A DNA stretch of 64,000 bases from Agarophyton chilense (lineage: Eukaryota > Rhodophyta > Florideophyceae > Gracilariales > Gracilariaceae). Below, piece by piece: positions 53,795 through 63,251 of this stretch (positions are counted from its first letter, which is position 1; each line of letters starts with the position of its first letter). The notes under the pieces are model-generated. The model worked only from the letters and a program-made list of their open reading frames with translations. It was not told the origin of the DNA and did no database searches. Location: NCBI GenBank assembly GCA_030374765.1, contig JARGXX010000071.1:744001-808000 (forward strand). Reading direction: 5' to 3'. Position numbers and translations under genes: made by a program.

Positions 53795-55331
53795 GCGGAA
53801 AAGAGCCCTTGAAAAAACCAAAGACAGGCTGCGCACGAAAATACAGGGTTTATATTCTGACCTGAGAGCACAAGCAAATCTGACAGACGAATGATAAATA
53901 AATAGATAGAGCACAACTTGAAAATTACCTTCGTACCTAGTTGACAAATGGTTGTCAAAAGGCCCAGGCCTCGAAAACGCACGCCGGATTGGAGAAGTAA
54001 ACAATCGCGTGTCGAACCACACGTCAGTGAATTGTGACGCGTCGAAGACTAAATCACCCGGATTCGTTCGTTCCTCAGGTCACGAGCTGCCCCGTTAGAT
54101 GCAAAGACTTCAAACACTAGTTTCGGACAGCGAAAGACGTTACTCCCGTGCAGTACGAAGGGCGTGTGGACGAAGAATAGGGCCAACTCTGTTGAGTTTC
54201 GACTGGTTAAATGGCCAAAAGAAGACCTGCGGAGAAAACTAATGCATCCTAAGTCTGCGTAGATTTCATAACTGTATAGCAGGAGTCACTGAAAAAGTGT
54301 CTGGAAGATAGGGCGGCCATTGCGACGGTAAGTAAAATCACATGCACACAAAAACGAACGCTATACTTGGCGAGAATCTACGGGTTTCGTGCAATGCAAC
54401 AACGGAGACGTTTGACTCGAGCCTTCATGGTAACACGAGAGTTTTCTGGGGCGAAAATGTCCCCTGTAACAGCAAACATTTCCGAAATCAAGTCTACTTG
54501 CTCTGTTAGCCGACGAGGGCGCACTGAAGCTTTCAGGTCCAAAAACTAGATGTCTGTTGATAATGGACTTCAACGTACTACACACACTAGAAAAGAAGGA
54601 ATACTGCTCAGCGCACTTGCCCTTTGACCATCCGCCAGTATTTGTTCAGCGCATAATCCTCGCGATGCTCCTGAGTCTCAATTGAACATAGGTTTTCTTT
54701 AAAGCGGCCAAACCGGTGGTCAGAAATATGTACGAGCTTCAAAAGCTCGTGATGTCAAGATGCTCATGGTCAAATTACGGGCACAACTTAAGTCACTTGG
54801 TAGCTTGTGGACACTTGTAGGCGCAACTCCAGCACGCAACGAGATATCACACGAGAGTAACGGCCCGGGTCGAGTATTCGAAGACGTTGCTCGTGAATGG
54901 GGGGGGGGGGGGGAGGGGGGAGGAAGGAAAGACGTGTTGCTCTTCCTTGTGTGACCCAGACTAGCGTAATATCCCGCTTTCACACTTCTACGGCAATAGC
55001 TCAAAAGACTAAAAGGCACCACTACAAGGCATATTTGAATTAACGGTGAGTGCAAAGCGAATTAAGAGCCATTCACTGTCATCGAAGACGACGTACAGCT
55101 TAGAGGCAGCTCGCATCGCATGGTAAGAATAACCCTAGATCTACTGACGCAGCTGATTTCTGGAATAACAGTTCTGCGCGGGAATCACATCAGGTTCTAC
55201 TATCCTTTATGTTTCTCTCAAACCATGCATCCTATACGATGATGGCAGAAGAGTAAAAATCACGGCCGGATCCAGTATTCTTTGTGGTCGACGAAAAGGG
55301 GAAGCAAGAACATAATACTGGAGCCCATTAC
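53795..55331. other. Intergenic stretch with a poly-G run
   Basis: No recognised gene. It carries the upstream region of the CNNM-like gene and the 3' side of NDK. A G-rich run of about 25 bases (54900-54925, interrupted by one A or two) is a possible G-quadruplex former. ORFs at 54367-54549 and 54720-55055 look like chance. Confidence 0.5.
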
Positions 55332-56046
55332 TTATTCGTAAATCCACGTCTCAGTACACTTTTCATATTCGCATAACTCGTCTTCACTAAACCAGAGAGA
55401 AATTTCCTTCTTTGCGTTTTCCACAGAGTCAGAGCCGTGAATAATATTCTTTCCAGTGACAATAGCAAGGTCGCCCCGAATAGTACCTGGAGAAGATTTC
55501 AGAGGGTTTGTAGCCCCAATCATCGCACGTCTTCACAAGTCATGCATTATCAACGTCAGCGTTGGAACGTTGGCTGGACAAGTATGCGCTCTGAAAGAAA
55601 TGAAATCGTAACTTCAACTTACCCTTGCACGACAATATCCTCACCACTCCACACCATGGCTACGACGGGAGAGCTAGAGAGAAAGCCTGTCAAAGCGGGG
55701 AAAAAAGATCTTTCACTCAAATCGGCCTGAGTTACCAAATTGAACATTAGAGTTAGAGTTAGTCATCAGCTAAAATGAAACTCGGTAAAAATTGAGCGGA
55801 ATGGCGCTGACGCACGTAGTGTTCTTCAGCAAGCTTCAAGGTCGGCTTTATTAACTTCATCGCAACCAGCTTATAGCCACGTCGCTCGAAACGACCAATG
55901 ATTTCGGAGACAAGACCACGTTGGACGCCTTTTCACATGTTCACGTTGAACAGAACGTCAGTATTGTAGGATGAATTGTACATGCGGGAAGGGGACGCAT
56001 CTCACGCACCATCAGGCTTGATCATGATGAAAGATTGCTCGGCCAT
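55332..56046 (-). CDS. ndk: Nucleoside diphosphate kinase
   Basis: Four exons, 56046-56010, 55928-55816, 55726-55623 and 55530-55332, give 150 residues, the family's usual length. The enzyme moves the gamma phosphate between nucleoside triphosphates through a phosphohistidine and keeps NTP and dNTP pools balanced. The product begins [17 protein letters not shown], continues with [61 protein letters not shown] and the active-site [10 protein letters not shown], and ends ETWIYE. The active-site His and the nucleotide-contacting Lys and Arg are present. No targeting extension is seen, so it is probably cytosolic. Introns are 81, 89 and 92 bp; two donors are GTGCGT instead of GTAAGT. It is transcribed away from the carrier gene. 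Confidence 0.95.
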
Positions 56047-56677
56047 TTCTTTCATAGATAATGAAGACAACGATCCGAATCAAAGAGCGAAATCAGCCGC
56101 TGCAATACTACCTACAACTGTGGGCGATGGTGAGCGCGACGGCGGTGAGTGTCTTGCGCTCTCTGTGACGGTTGCCATAGAGGTAGGAGGTATGGTTGGT
56201 ACGGATGGTACCTTTGTATAGCCACGGCGTGCAGAACCTCTCATTTCCGACAATGTCTTGTATCAGGGATCTTCCAATGAGAATAGCACATGTGGCACTA
56301 GTTCAGTGGAAAAGAGGACAACTGCACATGGATGCGGAATTGTCTTCAGCTGGGTGTGACCCAACGAGGAATGTTACCCCTAGCTAGCTAGGCCGAGCAC
56401 GTGTTACGCAAAGTCAAAAAACTTTTTTGGTTTTGGCTTTGATTCAACCTCAACAATTCCAACATTTGAGTCGGTTTGATCTACTTATAGCACACGTCTA
56501 ATCACCTCTTTCCGCCCTTTCTTCCGTTCTAGAAGCAGCCAGTCCCTCGCCGTATTCCCCTCGCTACCTTCTTTTTGCTAAGATCCATCCAAGACGGGAG
56601 CTCTGCTCATACACAACAGATATTTGATGCGATAGAGCGTTTCGCCGTTCTCACTTCCATAGCTGATACTCTGGAAA
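56047..56677. promoter_or_regulatory. Divergent intergenic region between NDK and the mitochondrial carrier
   Basis: The 631 bp separate two start codons pointing away from each other, so both promoters should lie here. I see no clear TATA box. The stretch near 56500-56570 just upstream of the carrier is C/T-rich. Short ORFs here (56196-56387 and others) are not supported. Confidence 0.5.
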
Positions 56678-57757
56678 ATGTCGTCACGCACATCAACTAC
56701 ACGACAGGCAACGATACCGAAATACCTTCAGTTCGTTTTTGGCGGCTCTGCTGGTAAGTATACATTCCGCTTGAGAAAAATTTCCAGCTCCAAAACAAAT
56801 AACTTTTTGGAGTCTAACACATCAAGCTCGTTTTGCGCATGTTGCAGGAATGGCCGCAACATGTGTCGTGCAGCCCATCGATCTAATAAAGACGAGAATG
56901 CAGCTGGCCACGGCAAATCCTGGCGTATTGAATCAGTAAGTTCAGAAAAACCCAAAGTGTACAAGAACAACTGAATCGCCTTCTAACCCGTGCACACTAT
57001 CAGAGGGTTCGTCACGACATTTCAATCGGTAGCCGCCACAGAGGGATTCACTGGGCTATATCGAGGGCTTACGGCAGGTTTGTTCCGACAAATGACTTAT
57101 ACAACAGGCCGACTCGGAACGTTTGGCGTCCTGAAGGATTTCATGTCTCGCGATGGATCGCCGTTGCCGTTCTACAAGAAAGCGTTCGCAGGTATGGTAG
57201 CAGGTGGCATTGGTGCTGTAGTAGGTACGCCGGCTGAGGTGGCATTGGTTCGAATGACTGCAGACGGACGTCTGCCCATTGCAGAGCGACGTGGATACAC
57301 AAATGTCGTGAATGCGCTTTCAAGGGTGACCAAAGAAGAAGGGCTTTTCACTCTGTGGCGAGGCACGATGCCCACCGTCGGGCGAGCCATGGTATTGAAT
57401 ATTGCGCAGTTAGCCACGTACGATCAGGCAAAGGAAAACATTCTGAAGACGGGGGTTGTGGGCGATAACATTTACGCACATGCGATGGCCAGTACTGTTT
57501 CCGCATTCTTTGCCACCGTTGTGTCGATTCCGCTGGACTCTGCAAAGACCAGAGTACAGAATATGAGGGTGGTCAATGGGGTGCCAGAATATACGGGAAT
57601 GTTGGATGCACTCTCGAAGACGGCGCGGCGGGAGGGATTCTTCAGCTTATGGAAAGGGATGACGCCTTATTTTTTGAGACTTGGGCCACATACCATTCTG
57701 ACTTTCATCTGCCTCGAGCAGCTTAAGGCTGCCTATTCCCGAAGCGTCAAACGCTGA
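56678..57757 (+). CDS. Mitochondrial 2-oxoglutarate/malate-type carrier (SLC25 family)
   Basis: Three exons, 56678-56753, 56848-56935 and 57004-57757, give 305 residues, the normal carrier length. Three repeats of about 100 residues each carry the P-x-D/E-x-x-K/R carrier signature: QPIDLIKTRMQL (repeat 1), GTPAEVALVRMTADGRLP (repeat 2) and SIPLDSAKTRVQNMR (repeat 3). The second- and third-repeat wording (RRGYTNVVNAL, EGLFTLWRGTMPTVGRAM, EGFFSLWKGMTPYFLRLGPH) is that of the 2-oxoglutarate/malate exchanger SLC25A11, which trades cytosolic malate for matrix 2-oxoglutarate across the inner membrane. Introns are 94 and 68 bp, both GTAAGT...AG. A dicarboxylate carrier or uncoupling-type relative is the main alternative. 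Confidence 0.92.
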
Positions 57758-58568
57758 AAGGTGGAGGTGGTCGATCTTGTGTGTTTCATTTTTCGGTAAA
57801 AGCGAACGCGAGGTGTATGACATGCGTCGCAGATATGGGGAGCCACGTGAACGGAAACCGATGCAAAGCGACCACCTGTGAGATGCGACTCATAGTAATT
57901 GCAGAGCAATAAACGATGCAGACTTTTGTGCAGGGTATGTGTCTTAGTGCTGGTGACTTGGGTTTGGGGGGCAGATATCACTCTGATGCAATGGAGAAGC
58001 ATACCAATTCCAGCAGGATGGGGCAGTCGTATGCATCACCGACTCTGGTTTGTTCATTCTTTAGTCTTTATCCAAAATTTTTAGTGTTTCTGAGACATGG
58101 CAAGTCCTAATGGTGCCACCAAGTGCTTGCTTGCATGAGGGATGAGAGGCGACAGGCGTCGTTTGAACGTAGGAGAGTTATGTTCGGTATGATAGTTGTA
58201 GGGTTGTTTGTGTTCCAGTTCCAGGATGAACCTTTCACTTAGGAAGGGTAAGATTGGGATTGGATGGGCAGATGATGCTGCCAAACCGCTGCTCGTCATT
58301 GGTGTGAATGGGGGGCGTTTCCAAGATTTGTATGCTGCTGGGTGCTCTCCTTGATCTGAGAAGAGCCAGCACACGTGGCCAATCAAAAGCCTGACCTGCC
58401 TTTTTGAGCGCTTGCAAGGGCGCCATATCTCCCCCGTTAGGTAAACTTGTGGGAGGTCACCAGGGGTAGCAGCGTACAAGGCAAGTCCGCTTCAGCTCCC
58501 AGAAATATACTCTCAGCTACAACCGAGTCAGGGTTAGAGTGCACTGCCGGCGTGATTGCGGTGCGACA
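57758..58568. other. Intergenic region between the carrier and citramalate synthase
   Basis: About 800 bp holding the 3' UTR of the carrier and the upstream region of the next gene, both on the plus strand. No gene recognised; minus-strand ORFs (58479-58081) resemble nothing known. Confidence 0.5.
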
Positions 58569-60422
58569 ATGTTGGAAGAAGCGTTCGTAAGCACGAGCTG
58601 TTTACCGGGGCGAAGGGCGGGGCGCGCAGCTCGATGCGACGCAGCTGGAGGGCGCGCGCGCGTGACTATGGTGGCGCCGGCCAAACGAGAGTGTGCCACT
58701 GTGCGCTCTTCGACGGAGCCCTGTGCTTCGGAGGCGGTGGCGGAGAAGCAGAAGACAGTGCACATCTACGATACGACGCTGAGAGACGGGTCACAGGGCG
58801 AGGGAATTTCGTTTACCGTGCCCGACAAGATCAAAATTGCGCAGCGTCTTGACGAGTTTGGGGTGCATTACATCGAGGGAGGGTGGCCGGGGAGTAACCC
58901 AAAGGACGAGGCGTTTTTTGCGCAGTGCAAGGGTCTTGGTCATGCCAAGTTGGTGGCGTTTGGGAGCACGCGGTACAAGAACAGCACTTGCGAGAAGGAT
59001 AGGAACGTGGGTGCTTTGGTGAGGGCGGACACGCCGGTTGTGACGCTGGTGGGAAAGGCGTGGAGCAGACAGGTTGAAGTGGTTCTGGAAGCGTCGCTGG
59101 AGGAGAATGTGGCGATGATTTCGGACACGGTGCAGTTCTTCAAGCTTCGCGGCAAGGAAGTGATGCTGGATGCGGAACATTTCTTTGACGGGTACAAGGC
59201 GGACAGCAGGTACGCAATGCGGTGCTTGAGGGCTGCGGTGCAAGCCGGGGTGGACGTGGTAGTGCTGTGCGATACAAATGGGGGCACGCTGCCGTGGGAG
59301 ATTGAGGAGGTGACTGCAGTGGTGGCCAGTGAGTTTGCGTCGGTGCGAATCGGTATACACTGTCACAATGACATGGAACTGGCGGTGTCGAACTCGATTG
59401 CGGCGGTGCGCGGCGGCGCCTCGCTGGTGCAAGGGACGGTCAACGGGTTTGGAGAACGCAGCGGAAACGCCAACCTGATGAGCATTGTGCCGACGCTGGA
59501 GCTGAAGATGGGGTACAAGTGCGTGGGGGAGGGGCTGGCACAGTTGACAAAGGTGTCAAGATATGTGGACGAAGTGGCCAACCAGCCGCACGTGGGGAGC
59601 CGGGCGTACGTGGGGGCGTCGAGCTTTGCGCACAAGGGCGGGCTGCATGTGGCGGCGGTGCTGAAGGATGCAGCGACGTACCAACATATTGAGCCCGAGC
59701 TGGTGGGCAACGAGCGACGCATTCTGGTGTCGGAGCTGTCCGGCAGACGAAACATTGTGACCAAGGCAAAGGAGCTGGGGCTGCACAGCGGCGGGGCGGA
59801 TGCGGAGGACGTGGGTGAGTGGGACGCGCGCGCCAAGAGCGTGTTGGAACAGGTAAAGGAGCTGGAGAACAAGGGCTTCAGCTTCGAGGGCGCGGAAGCA
59901 AGCGTGGAGCTGATGCTACGACGCACAAGAAACGGGTATCGACCGCCGTTTGAACTGATGGACTTTTCGGTGTCGACGGGTAACAAGCGCGTGGTGGTGG
60001 TGCAAGCGGAACAAGCGGTGCGAACGGCGCCGTACAACGACTCAGTGACACAGGCGTCGGTGAAACTGGCGCTGTTGGGTCCCGAGAACGGGGGCGAGGT
60101 ATGTCCTACCAAGGTGTGCTTCGAGGTTGCCGAGGGAAACGGTCCGGTAGACGCGGTGAACGCAGCGTTGCAAAAGTGTTTACTACCGGTATACGCGGCG
60201 TTGCGCGCGGTTTCCGTGGTGGATTACAAGGTTCGCATTCTGGACAACGCGAGCGGGACGGGGGCCATCACTCGCGTGGTGGTGGAATTCGAAGACGCGT
60301 CCAACGGGAAACAATGGAGAACGGTGTATGCTCACGAAAATATCATTGTGGCGTCGGTGAACGCGCTGATGGACGGGTTTGAGGTGGCCATGTGGGAGCA
60401 ACTGCCGCAATGCATCTTGTAG
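58569..60422 (+). CDS. cimA: Citramalate synthase (2-isopropylmalate synthase family), plastid type
   Basis: A single exon of 617 residues. The enzyme condenses pyruvate and acetyl-CoA to (R)-citramalate, opening a threonine-independent route to isoleucine. The catalytic HMGL-like barrel begins at about residue 65 with VHIYDTTLRDGSQGEGISFT and includes LDAEHFFDGYKAD, VVLCDTNGGTLPWEI, GIHCHNDMELAVSNS and a GTVNGFGERSGNANL block, with the metal-binding H-C-H-N motif intact. SRAYVGASSFAHKGGLHVAA follows, then the C-terminal LeuA-type regulatory domain (TKVCFEVAEGNGPVDAVNAA). The wording fits the citramalate synthase branch better than LeuA. The first 60 residues are Arg/Ala/Ser-rich like a plastid transit peptide. 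The in-frame GTG at 58539 was not taken as the start. Confidence 0.88.
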   Translation: MLEEAFVSTSCLPGRRAGRAARCDAAGGRARVTMVAPAKRECATVRSSTEPCASEAVAEKQKTVHIYDTTLRDGSQGEGISFTVPDKIKIAQRLDEFGVHYIEGGWPGSNPKDEAFFAQCKGLGHAKLVAFGSTRYKNSTCEKDRNVGALVRADTPVVTLVGKAWSRQVEVVLEASLEENVAMISDTVQFFKLRGKEVMLDAEHFFDGYKADSRYAMRCLRAAVQAGVDVVVLCDTNGGTLPWEIEEVTAVVASEFASVRIGIHCHNDMELAVSNSIAAVRGGASLVQGTVNGFGERSGNANLMSIVPTLELKMGYKCVGEGLAQLTKVSRYVDEVANQPHVGSRAYVGASSFAHKGGLHVAAVLKDAATYQHIEPELVGNERRILVSELSGRRNIVTKAKELGLHSGGADAEDVGEWDARAKSVLEQVKELENKGFSFEGAEASVELMLRRTRNGYRPPFELMDFSVSTGNKRVVVVQAEQAVRTAPYNDSVTQASVKLALLGPENGGEVCPTKVCFEVAEGNGPVDAVNAALQKCLLPVYAALRAVSVVDYKVRILDNASGTGAITRVVVEFEDASNGKQWRTVYAHENIIVASVNALMDGFEVAMWEQLPQCIL

Positions 60423-60511
60423 AGTAGAGCGCGACGGACGCGCGTTAGACGGAGGCGCAACGCAACAAGGAAGAGCGCGCAAGCAAGCCGCATGCTGTGT
60501 GCTTTGTTTAC

Positions 60512-60911
60512 TTAGACGAGTGGCGCGCGCTTTCTGCGTCTCTTGCGCGGCGGCGGCGGCGTGCTGGGCGGCGCCGCGCGCTTTGCTTGGGCGCCTTGCG
60601 GCTGATCGCCTTTGGCTTGCGCTTGGGCGCCTTGCGCTTGGGCGTCTTGCAGCTGATCGCCTTTGGCTTGCGCTTGGGCGCCTTTGGCTTGCGCTTGGGC
60701 GCCTTGCGCTTGGGCGCCTTGCGGCTGATCGCCTTTGGCTTGTGCTTGGGCGCCTTTGGCTTGCGCTTGGGCGCCTGCCGCTTGCGCTTGGGCGCCTGCC
60801 GCTTGCGCTTGAGCGCCTGCCGCTTGCGCTTGAGCGCCTGCCGCTTGCGCTTGGGCGCCTGCCGCTTGCGCTTGGCGCACAAACGGCGAGCGCGCAGTCA
60901 CAGCCACAGCC

Positions 60912-60944
<33 letters not shown>

Positions 60945-61600
60945 GCAGCCGCAGGCGGCGGGCGTCGCGACGGCGCCCAACGCACGCGCGGCGCGCGCGC
61001 CAGTCGAGCGTCGCTCACCAGCCGGCGGCACACGACGGCCTCAGCCGCCACCGCAAGCGCGCGCGCCGCAACCACGTCCCTCGACATGGCGCACGCCGCT
61101 CGAAACTCGCCCACGTCGCGCAAAGCTCGTCCGTCCGTCGCCGTCGCGCGCATCGCGAGCAGCGCGGCCGCGCCCGTCTGCAACGCGCCCAGCAACGCGT
61201 GCAGCAGCGGCGCCGCCGACACCGCGCGCAGCCGCAGTCGCGTCTCCAGACGAAGCGCGCGCGCGTCGGGTAGCGTCACTTGTAGCGTGGCTTGCCGCTG
61301 CGCTTTCGTGCTGCTGCCGTCTTGGTCGTCGTCGGGTACATCATGTACGCTGGCGCGCGTGTCTCGCGCCGTTAGTAACGTGTGTAGTAACTTGCCGCTG
61401 GCGCGCTGCGCGCTGCCTACCAGCACGCCGCGCGACACGCTTGTTACGTACGCCGACGCGCCGTTTATCACGTCCACTGCGTCGCCGCGCATGCGCACGT
61501 AGATCGGCGCGCCCGCACAGTGGTCGTCGTCCCCCCCCGCCTCCTCGCCGTCGTGCTCGCGCGAGGCCACCGCGTAAAAGCGAGCGTCCTCCTCGTCCAT
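60512..61600 (-). CDS. Hypothetical GC-rich protein with 7-residue repeats
   Basis: A 362-codon ORF starting at ATG 61600-61598 (MDEEDARFYAVASREHDGEE). The first 200 residues look partly globular (APIYVRMRGDAVDVINGASA, YVTSVSRGVLVGSAQRAS). A poly-Ala run of about a dozen residues follows (coded by a CTG/CAG run), then about 100 residues of AQAQAAG or AQAKGDQPQG repeats and a basic end (PPPPRKRRRKRAPLV) that could be a nuclear signal. No family recognised. It lies 90 bp beyond the end of citramalate synthase, convergent with it, and in frame with the ORF at 61604-62014. An overlapping 416-codon ORF on the plus strand is judged a shadow. Confidence 0.45.
60595..60885 (-). repeat. 21-bp coding tandem repeats
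   Basis: Units of the form CGCTTGCGCTTGGGCGCCTG plus one base recur about 5 times without change near 60770-60880 and in degenerate form to about 60595. They code the 7-residue repeats of the hypothetical protein. Confidence 0.85.
60910..60950. repeat. CAG/CTG trinucleotide run
   Basis: An AGC-type triplet run of about a dozen units, coding poly-Ala on the minus strand. Confidence 0.85.
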
Positions 61601-61603
61601 GCG

Positions 61604-62014
61604 TCACAGCGGGGCGCAGGCGGCGGTGAGGCGGCGCGCGACGCGCGCACTAGTCAGCAGCGCCAGCGCAAGCAACGCGTGGCCGTGACGCGCACGAACA
61701 AGTGCGCAGTGCACATCATCAGCTGAAGTAGCTCGTTCCGCCAATCGTCGCAGCTCGGCGTCGTCCGTGGCCACCACCACGCGCGTCGTACCTACGCGTC
61801 GCCACCGCGCGCAGCGCCACGCCGCACGCGCGCACACTCGCGTCGTCAACCGCGCCGCGGCCGCCACCGCCGTCGTCACCGCGTCTGACGCGCCGTTGGC
61901 GTCGCGCGCTTGCGCCCCCAGCACCACCACCAGCGTGTCTGGCTCGTCGTTGCGCCCGCGTGCGCTTCGTGGTCGCAGTGCGCGCGCCGCGTGTGGACGC
62001 GCTCCGAGACGCAT
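61604..62014 (-). CDS. Hypothetical ORF, 136 codons, in frame with its downstream neighbour
   Basis: From ATG 62014-62012 the frame reads MRLGARPHAARALRPRSARG, then EPDTLVVVLGAQARDANGAS and TTRVVVATDDAELRRLAERA, and stops at TGA 61606-61604. The two short hydrophobic strands followed by polar turns hint at an alpha/beta fold, but I recognise no family. TGA is followed by CGC and then the ATG of the next ORF, in the same frame. The two could therefore be one gene of about 500 residues if the stop is read through, spliced out or a sequence error. Strong GC bias makes open frames likely by chance, so confidence is low. Confidence 0.3.
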   Translation of the reverse strand: MRLGARPHAARALRPRSARGRNDEPDTLVVVLGAQARDANGASDAVTTAVAAAARLTTRVCARAAWRCARWRRVGTTRVVVATDDAELRRLAERATSADDVHCALVRARHGHALLALALLTSARVARRLTAACAPL

Positions 62015-62379
62015 GTTGCTTTTTTTGTAGTGAACCGCTTCTCTGCGCTCTCGTCGCAACGCCGCTTTCAACTCTCGGTCCGTGCTTTCGTGTTCTCGCC
62101 TCCGCCTTTGTGCGTGCGACTTGCGCTTCTCGCGCTTTGCTCTCGCGCGCGCGCGACCGCGCAGCCAGGCCGCACGCGCGCCGCCATCCCACCAACACGA
62201 CCGTCCAAAATTTTGGCCGTTTTGGGCGCGCTCGCCCCCCTCCCCGTGCCACGCGTTTTTCAGCACTCACACCCCAAGTCATCATCGGCCGCGTCCCGTC
62301 GCCCTGTTCCCGCTTGACGCCCCAGCCCCCCCCCATCAGCGCACAAGCACACCTTCTCTCAACCAAAACACCAGTGCCC

Positions 62380-62490
62380 TCCCCACCCCCCACCTTCCTC
62401 AACCCCCACCTTCCTCAACCCCCACCCCCCTTCCCCCCTTCCCCACCTTCCCCACCTTCCCCCCCCTCCCGTCCTCTCCCCCCCACCCAC
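62380..62490 (+). promoter_or_regulatory. Polypyrimidine C-rich tract upstream of the RING-H2 gene
   Basis: About 110 bp are almost pure C/T with repeated CCCCCACCTTCCTCAA units, ending about 40 bp before the RING-H2 start codon. It may act as a promoter element or 5' UTR tract; no function is demonstrated. Confidence 0.4.
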
Positions 62491-62531
62491 ACCACGCCCT
62501 GGCGCCCGGTCGTCGCCCCCGTTCCAGGCCC

Positions 62532-63251
62532 ATGCAGGTGCCGGCGCCCTTCCCCGCCGACCTATCCGACGACTGGCAGTGGGGCCCACCCGGTGAACTT
62601 CCCCCCCGCCTCCCCTTCCAACCGCACCACCCCCCCCTGCTGCACCGTGCCGCCGCCGCCGCCGCCGCCGTAGCAGCCGACCCACCGCCAGCCCCCCGTC
62701 GTCACCACCGTCTCCTCCCCCGCGCCCGCTCCCGCGTTCAAACACATATCCCCGAGCCATGGCTCGCCCGCGCCTGGGACTACAGCGCCCACAGAATGCC
62801 CCTCATGTTCGACGAGCGCGCCGATTGGGAGCCCTTTGACCCCGCCCACTCCCAACTTCCTGCCCGTCGTCGCCTCGTCACCCGCCCCTACCGCCCTCAT
62901 ACCATACGCCGAGTTCCGCGTCTCACCCACTTTTTGGGCTTTCGCATCTCGCGCAGACGCGCCCCCACGCCTAGGGACGACGATGACTCCCTCGGCCTCA
63001 CCTACGAGGAGTTGCTCGAGCTCGATGACGGCAACGTGCGTTGCGGCCTTTCCAAGCACGAGTTGGATCACCTTACCACCTTTGAGGCCACCAAGGACCA
63101 CATGACCATGGACTGTCACATTTGTCTCGACCGTTTTGACTACGCCGTTCCGCTCGTCATGCTTTCGTGCGACCACGTTTATCACAAGCATTGTATACAC
63201 ACATGGCTCAAGCAGAAGCGCTCCTGTCCCATCTGTCGTTGCGATCTGTAA
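62532..63251 (+). CDS. RING-H2 finger protein (likely E3 ubiquitin ligase)
   Basis: From ATG 62532 (MQVPAPFPADLSDDWQWGPP) a 239-residue single-exon protein. The N-terminal 130 residues are Pro/Ala/Arg-rich and probably disordered, with a poly-Ala run. The C-terminus is a RING-H2 finger: CHICLDRF, LSCDHVYHKHCIHTWLKQ and RSCPICRCDL, i.e. C-x2-C...C-x-H-x2-H-x2-C...C-x2-C. The Trp after the fifth ligand and the Pro in CPIC, both used in E2 binding, are present. Such proteins ubiquitinate unknown substrates. No membrane segment is seen. The frame is open upstream to 62082, but that part is low-complexity Pro-rich and the ATG at 62532 lies after the pyrimidine tract. Confidence 0.85.
   Translation: MQVPAPFPADLSDDWQWGPPGELPPRLPFQPHHPPLLHRAAAAAAAVAADPPPAPRRHHRLLPRARSRVQTHIPEPWLARAWDYSAHRMPLMFDERADWEPFDPAHSQLPARRRLVTRPYRPHTIRRVPRLTHFLGFRISRRRAPTPRDDDDSLGLTYEELLELDDGNVRCGLSKHELDHLTTFEATKDHMTMDCHICLDRFDYAVPLVMLSCDHVYHKHCIHTWLKQKRSCPICRCDL

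Noticed and set aside
53795-54022. N-terminal extension of the CNNM-like protein to an upstream ATG
   Set aside because: The extra 76 residues are unlike a signal or known domain, and the ATG at 53794 is directly followed by a good hydrophobic leader.
60595-60885. CRISPR-like array
   Set aside because: The repeats are directly tandem 21-bp coding units without spacers.
60379-61629. 416-codon plus-strand ORF overlapping the hypothetical GC-rich minus-strand gene
   Set aside because: It is an Arg/Ala/Leu-rich shadow frame in very GC-rich DNA, begins inside citramalate synthase and has no recognisable domain.
62082-62531. Upstream extension of the RING-H2 protein
   Set aside because: The open frame is low-complexity Pro/Ser translation of the C-rich tract and is more likely promoter or 5' UTR.
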